Assembly: GCF_023101345.1 (NCBI RefSeq)
Contig: NZ_CP095848.1
Coordinates: forward strand, 3,188,001 to 3,252,000
From: Hymenobacter sublimis
Lineage (GTDB): Bacteria; Bacteroidota; Bacteroidia; Cytophagales; Hymenobacteraceae
Direction: 5' to 3'
DNA length: 64,000 nt
Positions within the stretch are counted from its first letter, which is position 1, and each line of letters starts with the position of its first letter. Positions 43,548-52,361 of the stretch are shown one piece after another. The notes under the pieces were generated by a model. That model had not been told where the DNA came from and did no database searches. It saw nothing but the letters and a program-made list of their open reading frames with translations. A program made the position numbers and the translations under genes.

Positions 43548-44594
43548 TTACAGCTCGTCGAAAAATGACTTTTCGCCTAGTGAAGCGGCCGTGGCAAAGC
43601 TCGGCTGACCGGGGTGGGTGACGGGGGCCGGCTGATTAATCTCGGGGTGGCTAGGGCCAATAGGCTGGATGTCTGGGGCAATGGGCTCTACGCGCGGGGC
43701 TGCGGGCTCAGGTACGTGGGTAGGGCCGGGAGGGTCAATGTGGGGCGCGGGCGAGATGCCAGGGTTTTCGTTGGGGCTGCCGGGGCGGTCAATTTCCGGG
43801 CCGGGCTGCTGGGCCGGGGCGCCGGGGTCGGGTTGCTGACCGGGCTTGGGGTTATAGCTCGTGGTGGCAGGGCGCTCAGCGGGAGCGGCAGGCCGCTCAG
43901 CAGGCGCTACGGAGCCCCCGAGCGAAGCGGCGGAACCACCAGCAACGGCGGCAGCGGAAGAAGTAGAAGCAGTGGAAACGTACATGGGGGAGTCAGATTG
44001 AAGTGAGTCGTCCGCTGAGCGGACACGGTTCACTTTTACGCTCGCGGCGCGCGAAAGGATGGCCGCCGTGCTGGCTTTCGGCCGGTTGCGGGCTTTTTCT
44101 ACCTTGTCAAGCGCATCAGAAGCCAGCGTATGCAGGTCGCGGGTCAGGCCATCGAGCAAACTTTCCAGCCGCTGGCACTCCTGTCCCAGGCCACTTACTT
44201 CCTTCTGCATTTCCGCTACCGTGCGCTCCGCCTGCTGGTAGGCATCCTCTACCACGGCGCGCGACTTCTGGCGGGCATCGGCCAGCAGCTGCTCGGCCTG
44301 AAGCTGGGCCTCGCGGATGCGCAGCTGGGCGTCGCGCTGGGCTTGTTCGGTGATGCTGTTGCCGGTGTCCTCAGCCGTTTTCAGGGTGCGGTACAGGCTG
44401 GTTTCCACCTCGCGCATCTTCTGGGTTTCCTGGGTAGCGTGGTCGAGCTTGAGGCGCAGCTCCCGGTTTTCGTCGCCCATTCGCTCCCATTGCTGGGAAA
44501 GCGTCAGCAAGAAGGCCTGTACTTCATCCTTGTCTAACCCCCGAAAGGCTTTTTCAAAGGTTTTCTGCCGAATATCGAGGGCGGTAATTTTCAT
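43548..44594 (-). CDS. DivIVA-domain coiled-coil protein
   Basis: A 348-residue protein whose first 60 residues match the DivIVA membrane-binding start (ITALDIRQKTFEKAFRGLDK, DEVQAFLLTL). A long coiled coil follows to about residue 170 and a Pro-rich, low-complexity tail (QQPDPGAPAQQPGPEID). DivIVA proteins mark curved membranes and organise cell-wall growth or division; Bacteroidota versions are less studied. The C-terminus ends SFFDEL. Confidence 0.85.
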   Translation of the reverse strand: MKITALDIRQKTFEKAFRGLDKDEVQAFLLTLSQQWERMGDENRELRLKLDHATQETQKMREVETSLYRTLKTAEDTGNSITEQAQRDAQLRIREAQLQAEQLLADARQKSRAVVEDAYQQAERTVAEMQKEVSGLGQECQRLESLLDGLTRDLHTLASDALDKVEKARNRPKASTAAILSRAASVKVNRVRSADDSLQSDSPMYVSTASTSSAAAVAGGSAASLGGSVAPAERPAAPAERPATTSYNPKPGQQPDPGAPAQQPGPEIDRPGSPNENPGISPAPHIDPPGPTHVPEPAAPRVEPIAPDIQPIGPSHPEINQPAPVTHPGQPSFATAASLGEKSFFDEL

Positions 44595-44723
44595 TTTTTG
44601 AGAAACTAGAAGAGAGGAGACAGGAGCTAGAAGTTGGGCTATAGAAACTAGGTTGGAGCAGAAAAAACACTTTGTCGTTTTCTTTCTTCTACCAGCTCGT
44701 GTCTTCTATTCCCTAGCTTCTTT

Positions 44724-45644
44724 TCACGACAGCTCCCACACCGCAAGGCTGCGGTCGTCGCTACACGAAACTAGCCTATTCTGCCTTCCCGGCCAAAACA
44801 ACTTGTTTACGGAGGTGCCGTGGCCGGCATGCCGGGCCCGGTCGACTACCCGCAGCAACTCCCAAGTGCGCGCGTCCCAGAGCTTAATGCTCTTGTCCAT
44901 GCTGCAGGTAGCCAGCACGGCCTCGTCGGGCGAGAAAGCCAGGTGGTTGATGGTAAACATGTGAGCTACAATACTGCGGTGCTCTTGGTAGCCCGCCGCC
45001 ACGTCCCAAATGCGCAGGTGCGCGTCGCGGCCCGCCGTAAGCAGGTAGCGCCCGTCTGGCGAGTAAGCGGCCGTAAATACGGAGTTGGTGGCACCCTTGA
45101 TGACGTGCTTACTCTGCAAGGAATCAACATCCAGCACCCGCACTAGCCAATCGGAGCCGCCCACGGCCAGCTCGCCCCGCTCCTCGTGCAGGGCCAGGCA
45201 CCGCAGACTTTTCTCGGACAGGCGTACTAGAGTCTCAACTTTAAAGTCGGCGGCGCTGAGCACGGCCAGCGTCCCGTCGCCGAGGGCCACGTACAGGCGC
45301 TGCCGTTGCGGAGAATACGCCACATCGAAGATGGCCGCCGCGGGCAGAGCCGTAGCAAAAAGCAGCTTTTTCTCGCCCAGGTCAATGGCCTGCACACCCT
45401 GGAAGTTATGGCCCAGCACCAGCAAATTACGCGCCGGCAGGTGCAGCAGGGCATATACCGAGTTTTCCACCTTTGCCACCAGTTCGCCGTCGCGCTCCGG
45501 GGCCGCGCTGCTCCAGGCGGCCACCATGCCATCGGCCCCTGCCGAGTAGAATGTTTCCTGCCCAACGGTACCAGCCAGGGCGTACACACAGTCGCGGTGG
45601 CCAGTGAGGGTAGCGAGTTTCTGAACCTGAGGGCGGGAAGACAA
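44724..45644 (-). CDS. WD40-repeat protein
   Basis: A beta-propeller of six to seven WD40 repeats (LTGHRDCVYALAG, SVFTAAYSPDGRYLLTAGRD, HLRIWDVAAG, HLAFSPDEAVLATCSMD, SIKLWDARTWELL). No signal peptide is evident, so a cytoplasmic scaffold is likely; partner unknown. The start is uncertain: TTG 45644 (SSRPQVQKLATLTGHRD) avoids overlap with the divergent transferase gene, whereas the frame extends to 45746. Confidence 0.75.
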   Translation of the reverse strand: MSSRPQVQKLATLTGHRDCVYALAGTVGQETFYSAGADGMVAAWSSAAPERDGELVAKVENSVYALLHLPARNLLVLGHNFQGVQAIDLGEKKLLFATALPAAAIFDVAYSPQRQRLYVALGDGTLAVLSAADFKVETLVRLSEKSLRCLALHEERGELAVGGSDWLVRVLDVDSLQSKHVIKGATNSVFTAAYSPDGRYLLTAGRDAHLRIWDVAAGYQEHRSIVAHMFTINHLAFSPDEAVLATCSMDKSIKLWDARTWELLRVVDRARHAGHGTSVNKLFWPGRQNRLVSCSDDRSLAVWELS

Positions 45645-45773
45645 GGAATAAGCGAGTAAGTGAACGAGCGCAAAGATACCTCCCGAACCATACCCGGAAG
45701 CAGTTTTGCTTAAGCGAGCAGTTTTACCCCGAAGGTGTACCTTCACTTCTTCACTCCTTCATCAGCTCCCCGC

Positions 45774-46433
45774 TTGCCCCTTCACTTCCTCTCCCCCATT
45801 TCCCAAACCTGCGTGCTGGGCCTCTGGCACCTCACGGAAACGGCCCCGGAGCTGTGGCCCTTGCTGCCCGCCCAAGCCCACTACCTCGCCCGCTTCCCCG
45901 ATGGGCGCGATGAACTGCGGGCCCGGCAGTGGCTGGCGGGTCGGGCGCTGGCCCATCAGCTTCTGCAAGAGCTGAACGACACGCCCGCTACCCTACACAA
46001 CGACCCGAACGGCCGCCCGTACTTTCCCGAACTGCCCGCGGCTGGCGTGTCCCTTTCCCATTCCGGTGAGTGGGTGGCAGCGCTTCTCTCTACCCGCGAG
46101 GCAGTTGGCATAGATATTGAGTTGGTACGGCCCAAAGCGCAACAGTTGGCCCGCCGGTTTCTATCGGGAACGGAGCAGGCCGATGCTGGCGATGATGCCG
46201 CGAAGTATTGTCTCTATTGGAGTGCCAAGGAGACGCTGTATAAGCTGCATAGCCGCCGGGGCCTGGTGTTCAAAGAGCAATTATTGCTCACCCCGTTTGA
46301 GCTGCGGGAGGCAGGTGTGTTGACGGGACACCTGCTGCTCGAAAACTCCCGCAGCCAACACCAAATTCACTACCTGCGCTCAATTCCCGGCTACGTTCTA
46401 ACTTACGCCATTGGTGAAGTTGTGAGGTTGTGA
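45774..46433 (+). CDS. 4'-phosphopantetheinyl transferase superfamily protein
   Basis: Transfers the phosphopantetheine arm of CoA to a carrier protein. The Sfp-type motifs are visible: GVSLSHSGEWVAALLS, VGIDIELVRPKA and YWSAKETLYKLHSRRG. I chose TTG 45774 (PLHFLSPISQTCVLGLWHL) because it matches the family's usual N-terminus; upstream codons (GTG 45735) run through a TTCACTTC repeat and are probably untranslated. The target carrier protein is unknown. Confidence 0.82.
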   Translation: MPLHFLSPISQTCVLGLWHLTETAPELWPLLPAQAHYLARFPDGRDELRARQWLAGRALAHQLLQELNDTPATLHNDPNGRPYFPELPAAGVSLSHSGEWVAALLSTREAVGIDIELVRPKAQQLARRFLSGTEQADAGDDAAKYCLYWSAKETLYKLHSRRGLVFKEQLLLTPFELREAGVLTGHLLLENSRSQHQIHYLRSIPGYVLTYAIGEVVRL

Positions 46434-46507
46434 AGGTGTGAAACAGCGGAGCCGCTGTTCACGAATTCCACTGGCCACAATTTCGCAAATCCACCTCTTC
46501 CCTTTTA
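46417..46507. repeat. GGTGA/TTCAC repeat spacer between transferase and redoxin genes
   Basis: Units such as GTGAAGTTGTGAGGTTGTGA begin here (overlapping the transferase stop), and the spacer ends CACAATTTCGCAAATCCACC, so the arms are loosely inverted. A small hairpin AGCGGAGCCGCT lies between. Confidence 0.4.
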
Positions 46508-46510
46508 CCC

Positions 46511-47122
46511 ATGTCCCTTCGCCGCCTTTCCATTCTTACCGCCGCTGCCCTGCTATTTTGTACCGTGGCCGTAGGGGTAGCCCGTGCGCAGGGTAGCCGC
46601 TCGGTAGCTGATTTTAGCCTTAAAAACAGTACAAACACCGAGGTAGCCCTGAAAAGCTACGCTGGCAGCAAGGCCGTGGTGGTGGTATTCGTGAACCCAA
46701 CCTGCGCGTTTTCCAAGCTCTACCAGAGCCGGCTCAATTCCCTGAATGCAGAGTACAGCGCTAAAGGAGTGCAATTTCTCTTCGTGAATGCGCCCATTAA
46801 CCTAGAAGCTAGCGCCGATACTGGCGACGCTGAAAAGCTTAAAATCAAGACCACCGGCGGCGCCGACCTGCCCTTACTCACCGACGAAGGCCAGAAAGTA
46901 AGCGCCCTACTGGGGGCCACCAAAACGCCCGAAGTTGTGCTGCTCCAGCCCGTTGGCGACGGATTTGCCGTGCGCTACAAGGGAGCCATCGACGACAATC
47001 CGCAGGTGGAAGGCTACGTGCGGGAACATTACCTGGCCCAGGCCCTCGACAACGTATTGGCTGGCCGCGCGGCCGGCGTACCCGACAAGCGAGCTGCCGG
47101 CTGTCTGATCAAGAAATTTTAA
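46511..47122 (+). CDS. exported redoxin-domain protein with CxxS active site
   Basis: A 203-residue secreted thioredoxin-fold protein (signal RLSILTAAALLFCTVAVGVA). Redoxin features are VVVVFVNPTCAFSKLYQ, LFVNAP and cis-Pro context TKTPEVVLL. The usual CxxC is CAFS here, so there is a single active-site Cys (Cys65), suggesting a peroxiredoxin-like or isomerase role rather than a classical disulfide reductase. A lone Cys near the C-terminus (RAAGCLIKKF) might act as the resolving residue. Confidence 0.82.
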   Translation: MSLRRLSILTAAALLFCTVAVGVARAQGSRSVADFSLKNSTNTEVALKSYAGSKAVVVVFVNPTCAFSKLYQSRLNSLNAEYSAKGVQFLFVNAPINLEASADTGDAEKLKIKTTGGADLPLLTDEGQKVSALLGATKTPEVVLLQPVGDGFAVRYKGAIDDNPQVEGYVREHYLAQALDNVLAGRAAGVPDKRAAGCLIKKF

Positions 47123-47293
47123 GCTGCTTGCTGTAAGCAGCGAGAATGAGGCTACCTCCTTGGCTTATAGAACCTGTCAGTAAAGCGTAGCGTAGCGTTT
47201 CATTTGAATTATGTTGAGTTACTACCCTACGTCAGCACGCGAAATGCCGCGGGGCGCTCTACACGCCCGTTTTAATTTTCTACTTAAGTTTTG

Positions 47294-47353
47294 ACATTTA
47301 CCAGAGAAAAGGCCGCTGATGTATACATCAGCGGCCTTTTCTCTGGTAAATGT
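47294..47353. terminator. 60-bp perfect palindrome, bidirectional terminator
   Basis: Positions 47294-47353 read identically on both strands (30-base arms, no loop, centre GTATAC at 47321-47326). It sits between the convergent redoxin and SirB1-like genes. The GGCCGCTGATG stem with TTTT on each side makes it an efficient terminator for both. Confidence 0.85.
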
Positions 47354-47363
47354 ATTACCCTTT

Positions 47364-48245
47364 TTACTCGTCCCCAGTTTCGGGGGAGCCGTCCGTATCG
47401 GCAGCTTCTGATTCGTTGGTGAGGATGGCGAGCAGTTGGGCTACCTCGGCGGCTTTGGAGGGCTCCTGGAGCTTCTCAAAGCTTAGCTGCAGGTTACGCA
47501 GGGCCCGGCGCACAATATCAATGTGGGAGCAGGGCTCAAAGAACATTTCGTTGGGCGTCAGGTTCAGCTGCCCGATGTAGTGCTCAATATCAGTGCGGGA
47601 CAGGACCAGGCCTCGGTTGTAACAGTTGATATAGAACGGCTCCAGGGGGCTTTCGGGCCGGTAGGTGAGCACGAACAGGTTGGGCAGGTTCACGCCGAAG
47701 ACGGGCAACTTCAACCGCTGGGCTACTAGCAGGTAAATCACGCAGAGCGTGAGCGGGTTGCCCCGCCGCGTTTCTAGTACCCGGTGCAGCATGGAGTTGG
47801 CCGGCGAATGAAAATTCTGGGTGTTGGCGGCAAACTTATGGGTGCGAAACAGGACGTGGTTAAGCGTCTGAACCTGGTCGGCGGGGTGCATTTCGGGCTG
47901 CAACAGGGTCCAGACTTCAAAGCGCAGCTGCTCAATGGCCCGGTTCAGCACCTGGAAATCGGCGTCGGGATATTGGTAGGAGTTCAGCAGCCACATGCCT
48001 TCCAGCAGGTTTTCGCCCCCGGAGTCGCGCCACACGCGCAGGCGCTGCTGAAGGCCCTCAAACTGCAAGTGGTGAATCAGGTCTTCGAGGCGCTGCTGCT
48101 GCTGAGTATCCAGGGTCTCCTCCCACGATTCCTCCAGAAACGGAATGATGCTTTCCCCCAGCGTCTGAATTTTCTCCTGAATCTGCGGGGCGATTTCCGG
48201 ATCGTCGAGCAGGGAGATGAGGGCTTTGATTTCTTTATTGGTCAT
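47364..48245 (-). CDS. SirB1/transglutaminase-like protein
   Basis: A 293-residue protein of the SirB1 N-terminal / Transglut_core2 group. Its conserved region is RVLETRRGNPLTLCVIYLLV, then LPVFGVNLPNLFVLTYR and FYINCYNRGLVLSR. The transglutaminase-like Cys/His pair is not certain. A helical N-terminal part (EIKALISLLDDPEIA) precedes it. Function unknown; other family members occur next to peptide release-factor methylases. Confidence 0.85.
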   Translation of the reverse strand: MTNKEIKALISLLDDPEIAPQIQEKIQTLGESIIPFLEESWEETLDTQQQQRLEDLIHHLQFEGLQQRLRVWRDSGGENLLEGMWLLNSYQYPDADFQVLNRAIEQLRFEVWTLLQPEMHPADQVQTLNHVLFRTHKFAANTQNFHSPANSMLHRVLETRRGNPLTLCVIYLLVAQRLKLPVFGVNLPNLFVLTYRPESPLEPFYINCYNRGLVLSRTDIEHYIGQLNLTPNEMFFEPCSHIDIVRRALRNLQLSFEKLQEPSKAAEVAQLLAILTNESEAADTDGSPETGDE

Positions 48246-48669
48246 GTAACGAGCGAGTAGGCTAGCTCCGGGCAGCCTGAGAAAGGGGAAAGAGCAAAGA
48301 AAAGCAACGGAGGTGGTTTATCTGTCGTCGGTTGCCGGTAACTAACATAGCTAAAGGTCTAGATTGTTCAACGTGCCGTTGCATTCCCTGTTAAGCGGCA
48401 CGAGAGGGGTAGCGCTTCTTATAGCATACGTTTGAAACGTGCTTTCAAGCGGTCATTCCGAACGTAGTCGGGAATCTAGGTTACGTAGCGAGCAGTTGGC
48501 CCAGGTTCCTAACCACGTTCGGAATCACAACTATGCTTTTTTAGCTTTTTGGACCGTTGCTTGGGCTAACAGTCCATTTCACACTCACCAAAAAAAACGC
48601 TGCCTTGGGGTGCATCCCGGTTCTATGCGAAGCTAGTGTGAGGCGCTACCCCTGGTATAGCCGTCTTAC
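48246..48669. other. intergenic region with a GTCATTCCGAACG repeat
   Basis: About 420 bases without a convincing gene. It contains the inverted pair ATTCCGAACGT (48455-48465) and ACGTTCGGAAT (48515-48525), a hairpin of the widespread GTCATTCCGAGC-type intergenic repeat. The rest holds nothing recognised. Confidence 0.6.
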
Positions 48670-50397
48670 TTACCGCAGCAGATTCGTTTTGGCTAGCTCC
48701 AGCACTTCATCGCCCCGGCCGCTCATAATGGCCTTTAGCGTGTAGAGACTGAAGCCCAGTATCTGCTCCTTTTGAATGGTAGGAGGCATGGACAGCTCCG
48801 CGCGCTTTACTACCGCATCCAGCACCACGGGGCCGGGATGGGCCAGCATTTCTGCAATGGCGCCGGGTAAGTCGGCGGGGTCTGCAACACGGATGCCACG
48901 CACGCCGGCCGCTTCGGCCAGGGCCGCGAAGTTGGGGTTCTCCAGCTCGGTGCCGTACTCCAGAATGCCGGCCGCTTTCATCTCCAGTTCCACAAACCCC
49001 AAGCTGTTGTTATTATAGATAACGACTTTAACCGGCGTCTTGAGTTGGCGGAGTGTCAGGAGCTCACCCATCAGCATGGCAAACCCTCCGTCGCCGGCCA
49101 GCGCAATTACCTGCCGACCCGGAAACGCCAACTGGGCACCCAGGGCCTGGGGCATGGCGTTGGCCATGCTGCCGTGGTTAAAGGAGCCCACCAACCGGCG
49201 CTGACCGTTCATGCGGAGGTAGCGGGCGGCCCAGATAGTGGGCGTCCCCACGTCGCAGGTGAAAATGGCGTTTTCGGCGGCCTGTTCATTGAGCAAGCGG
49301 GTTACGTACTGCGGGTGCATGCTGGTGTCGCCGGGCTCCCCCGTGGCCAGCTCATCCAGGTTGTCGCGCGTGTCGCGGTAGTTGGCCAGGGCTTTTTCCA
49401 GGTGGTGGCGGTCCTGCTTACGATTCAGCAAGGGCAGCAGGGCCCGGAGTGTAGCGGCCACGTCGCCGATTAGTCCTACCTCGACTCGGGTCCGGCGACC
49501 AATATGTTCACCGCGCACATCTACCTGCACGGTGCGGGCTTCCTGAGGCAAGAACTGAGCGTAGGGAAAATCGGTACCCAGCATGAGCATGGCGTCGGCC
49601 TCCATGAGCGCCTCGTAGCCGGAGGCAAAGCCCAGCAAGCCCGTAAGGCCCACGTCGTAGGGATTATTGGGCTCCACGTACTCCTTGCCGCGCAGGGCGT
49701 GCACCACCGGGGCGCCCAGGGCCTCGGCTACTTGCAGCAGCTCAGCATGGGCTTCGGCGCAGCCGGCCCCGGCCATAATCGTCACTTTGTCGCTGAGGTT
49801 CAGCAGGTCGGCCGCCGCCCGGATGTCGTCCATGGCTGGTACCAAGGTAGCCTTGCTGCGCAACACTGGTAGGCGCGGCTCGGGCGCTTCCGCTTTCTGG
49901 TGGCTGATGTCGCCGGGCACGACGATGACGGCTACCCCACGCTTGGTAAGCGCCGTTTGCACGGCAATTTCCGTGGTGCGCACCGTTTGGTCGGGGTGGC
50001 TGATTAGCTCACAGTAGTGGCTGCACTCCTTGAACGTGTTTTCCGGGTGGGTTTCCTGAAAATACTGGGTCCCGATTTCCACGCTCGGAATTTGGGCGGC
50101 CAGGGCCAGTACTGGCACGCGGCTGCGGTGGCAGTCGTAGAGGCCGTTAAGCAAGTGGGTGTTACCGGGGCCGCAGGAGCCCGCGCACACGGCTAGTGCG
50201 CCCGTTACGTGGGCTTCGGCCCCGGCCGCGAAGGCACCCGCCTCCTCGTTGCGCACGTGAATCCACTCAATGCCCTCCCGCTTGCGGATTTCCTCAGTGA
50301 TGCCGTTAAGTGAGTCGCCTACCACGCCGTACACCCGCGTTACACCGGCAGCTTGCAGCGTGTCTACTATTATTTCCGAGACAGTTTTCTTCGCCAT
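48670..50397 (-). CDS. poxB: thiamine-diphosphate-dependent pyruvate dehydrogenase (PoxB-like)
   Basis: A 575-residue enzyme close to the quinone-dependent pyruvate oxidase PoxB, which converts pyruvate to acetate and CO2. The N-terminal domain has GVVGDSLNGI, catalytic Glu in RNEEAGAF and GSCGPGNTHLLNGLYD. The TPP site is the GDGGFAM to NNNSLGF pair. The C-terminal end GFSLYTLKAIMSGRGDEVLE and LAKTNLLR matches the membrane-binding tail of E. coli PoxB, so it is probably attached to the inner membrane. The HTH gene upstream on the same strand may regulate it. Confidence 0.92.
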   Translation of the reverse strand: MAKKTVSEIIVDTLQAAGVTRVYGVVGDSLNGITEEIRKREGIEWIHVRNEEAGAFAAGAEAHVTGALAVCAGSCGPGNTHLLNGLYDCHRSRVPVLALAAQIPSVEIGTQYFQETHPENTFKECSHYCELISHPDQTVRTTEIAVQTALTKRGVAVIVVPGDISHQKAEAPEPRLPVLRSKATLVPAMDDIRAAADLLNLSDKVTIMAGAGCAEAHAELLQVAEALGAPVVHALRGKEYVEPNNPYDVGLTGLLGFASGYEALMEADAMLMLGTDFPYAQFLPQEARTVQVDVRGEHIGRRTRVEVGLIGDVAATLRALLPLLNRKQDRHHLEKALANYRDTRDNLDELATGEPGDTSMHPQYVTRLLNEQAAENAIFTCDVGTPTIWAARYLRMNGQRRLVGSFNHGSMANAMPQALGAQLAFPGRQVIALAGDGGFAMLMGELLTLRQLKTPVKVVIYNNNSLGFVELEMKAAGILEYGTELENPNFAALAEAAGVRGIRVADPADLPGAIAEMLAHPGPVVLDAVVKRAELSMPPTIQKEQILGFSLYTLKAIMSGRGDEVLELAKTNLLR

Positions 50398-50553
50398 ACT
50401 CTTCGGGGTTAAGTCCGAAGGCTATACGAAAGGGTGCCAGCAACGGCCGCTGTTATTTCTTCAACGACGGCGCTTTCTCTTGCAAATACCCAGCTATGGG
50501 CTACCTCCTCCCCTATCTACTTTTCTAAGGGAGCAACTTGGGTCGGAAACTTT

Positions 50554-51120
50554 CTACCGGTTGCTGCGGCTGAGCGCCCCCGCCATGGCCAACTCCCGCA
50601 GCGCCTCGGCGGCCTCGTATTCCAGGGCTTTAATGCGCACGGCCAGCAGCGCCTGGGCCGCGGGGCCGCTGCGTTGCAGCTCCAGCCGGGCTTCCTCCAG
50701 GCGCTGCTCCACCCACTGCTGCACCCGCTGACGGTCCGCCGAAGCGGGCAGGTTGACTGGCAAGCTGGGCAGCACCTGCAGGCGCTGGTAGTGCTGAGCG
50801 GCTTTTTCCTGCATCCGGGTCAGCTCGCGCCGTAACCGGGCGGCTTGCTGTTGACACTTCTTCTGATACGCTTCCAATGGCTCCCAATCGGCAAGCGGGG
50901 AAGTGAAGCCTTCTCCCGAGGAACCCAGCGCGGGGCTCTTTGCTGGCACCAAAGCAGGTAACAATTCCCGAGCAGTCAGCGGCAGCGCGCGTTGCCCCGT
51001 TTCCGTTAAGGCCACCAGCGCCCGCGAAACCCCTAACAGCTCCGACATCTCCAGTTGCGACAGGTCGTAGTGGGCGCGCAGTTGCGGTAACGAAGACTCG
51101 GGGGTTGGGCTAGCAGACAT
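50554..51120 (-). CDS. XRE-like HTH protein with C-terminal coiled coil
   Basis: A 188-residue protein. The N-terminal helix-turn-helix (LRAHYDLSQLEMSELLGVSR, LVALTETGQR) is Cro/XRE-like and the rest is a long coiled coil (KKCQQQAARLRRELTRMQEK, LEEARLELQRSG). It lies 156 bases upstream of poxB on the same strand and might control it; that is inference from position only. Confidence 0.78.
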   Translation of the reverse strand: MSASPTPESSLPQLRAHYDLSQLEMSELLGVSRALVALTETGQRALPLTARELLPALVPAKSPALGSSGEGFTSPLADWEPLEAYQKKCQQQAARLRRELTRMQEKAAQHYQRLQVLPSLPVNLPASADRQRVQQWVEQRLEEARLELQRSGPAAQALLAVRIKALEYEAAEALRELAMAGALSRSNR

Positions 51121-51332
51121 TCGGATCAGCGTAAGAAAGCGTTAGCCGAATACGTAACCAGGCTGCTAGCAGCTACACGCAGCAACCTAGTTTTGCTACT
51201 AGAGCTAAGCTTCAGCTAATCAAACCGAGCAATTGAGGTTCGGCCTTTTCACTGCAGCGCGAGGAATCTGGAAAGCCGGCACGCAGGCGCTAGCAGGCCA
51301 GAAATTCCAACAACACATTTATAATTAGCCGC

Positions 51333-52235
51333 TTACTTCACGTAGGCGCTTACGGGTACTAGCTTATACGCCGGGTCGTTGGCGAATATTTTGGGCAGTG
51401 TAGCCGCGTGGCGCTGGCCCATAATCAGCAGGATGCGCTTGCCTTTTTCGCGCAGCTGGGTGGTGACGATGTTGGAATATATCTTCAGGTCCCGCTCGTG
51501 GAAGATGGAAATGTATTCGGCCCCGATGTACTGCTTATTCACGTAGGCCGTGTCCACGTACTGGGCCGGCGGGTTGGTAAACTTACCATCCTTCACCCGC
51601 GCCGGATTCACGAACATCACCCGGTAGGTAAAATCCAGCACCGTTGGGTCATTTATGAACAGCAGGAACTCCTTCAGCGTGGCATTGCCTTCCTTGAACC
51701 GGGCTTCGGCTGCCTTGCCGATGCCGGAAAATTTGGCGGCGTCCGTCTGGTAGAGCTCAAAGTTCTCCCCGCTCGTCAGAATGCGGTTAGACACCGCCTC
51801 ATAGTAATCAGCCGAGTGAATTCGGTTATGATTCAGCGTTTTACCCAATTGGTAGCCAAACTGAAACCGCTCGGCCCGACCGTACGGAATATCCTTCAGC
51901 TCCACCTTGCCGGTTTTGTAGAGGGTATAGAGGCTATCGACGCTATACTGCTCCTCAGGAGTGGTTTCAATCATGATGACGTCCGGATTGAATTTCGCCA
52001 GCTGCTTATTCAGCTGGGCCACCTCCTGCTGCCGCTGCTCACTGAACAGATCGGCTTTGGGAAAACCCTTGTAAAATCCCTCCTGCCCGAAATGCGAGGA
52101 GCCCAGAATCATAAGTTGCGTTTGCTCTTTGGGCTTGTCGTTGGCAATGGCTTTCACCACGGCTTTGTAGTCTTGCGCGTAGCTACTGGTAGCAGCCGCG
52201 AGGGCCAGAAGCGTGGTCAGCAGGCTCTTTCTCAT
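51333..52235 (-). CDS. DUF5694 (TraB/ChaN-like) exported protein
   Basis: A 300-residue protein with signal peptide (LLTTLLALAAATSSYAQ). The fold features are LMILGSSHFGQEG near the N-terminus, PDVIMIETTPEEQ, and ILLIMGQRHAATLP near the C-terminus, matching DUF5694, a group related to TraB/GumN-type proteins. ATG 52235 begins the signal peptide. Function unknown. Confidence 0.82.
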   Translation of the reverse strand: MRKSLLTTLLALAAATSSYAQDYKAVVKAIANDKPKEQTQLMILGSSHFGQEGFYKGFPKADLFSEQRQQEVAQLNKQLAKFNPDVIMIETTPEEQYSVDSLYTLYKTGKVELKDIPYGRAERFQFGYQLGKTLNHNRIHSADYYEAVSNRILTSGENFELYQTDAAKFSGIGKAAEARFKEGNATLKEFLLFINDPTVLDFTYRVMFVNPARVKDGKFTNPPAQYVDTAYVNKQYIGAEYISIFHERDLKIYSNIVTTQLREKGKRILLIMGQRHAATLPKIFANDPAYKLVPVSAYVK

Positions 52236-52361
52236 GGGCAATAAGCTGGATGGGAGTAGATTCAGAAAGGAAATAGAGAAAAGGGTAACGCAAGAATAGA
52301 TAAGCGCAAGGGCAAGCGGAAATAGCTTCAACCCCTAACCACAACGCACGACGACCAGCCT

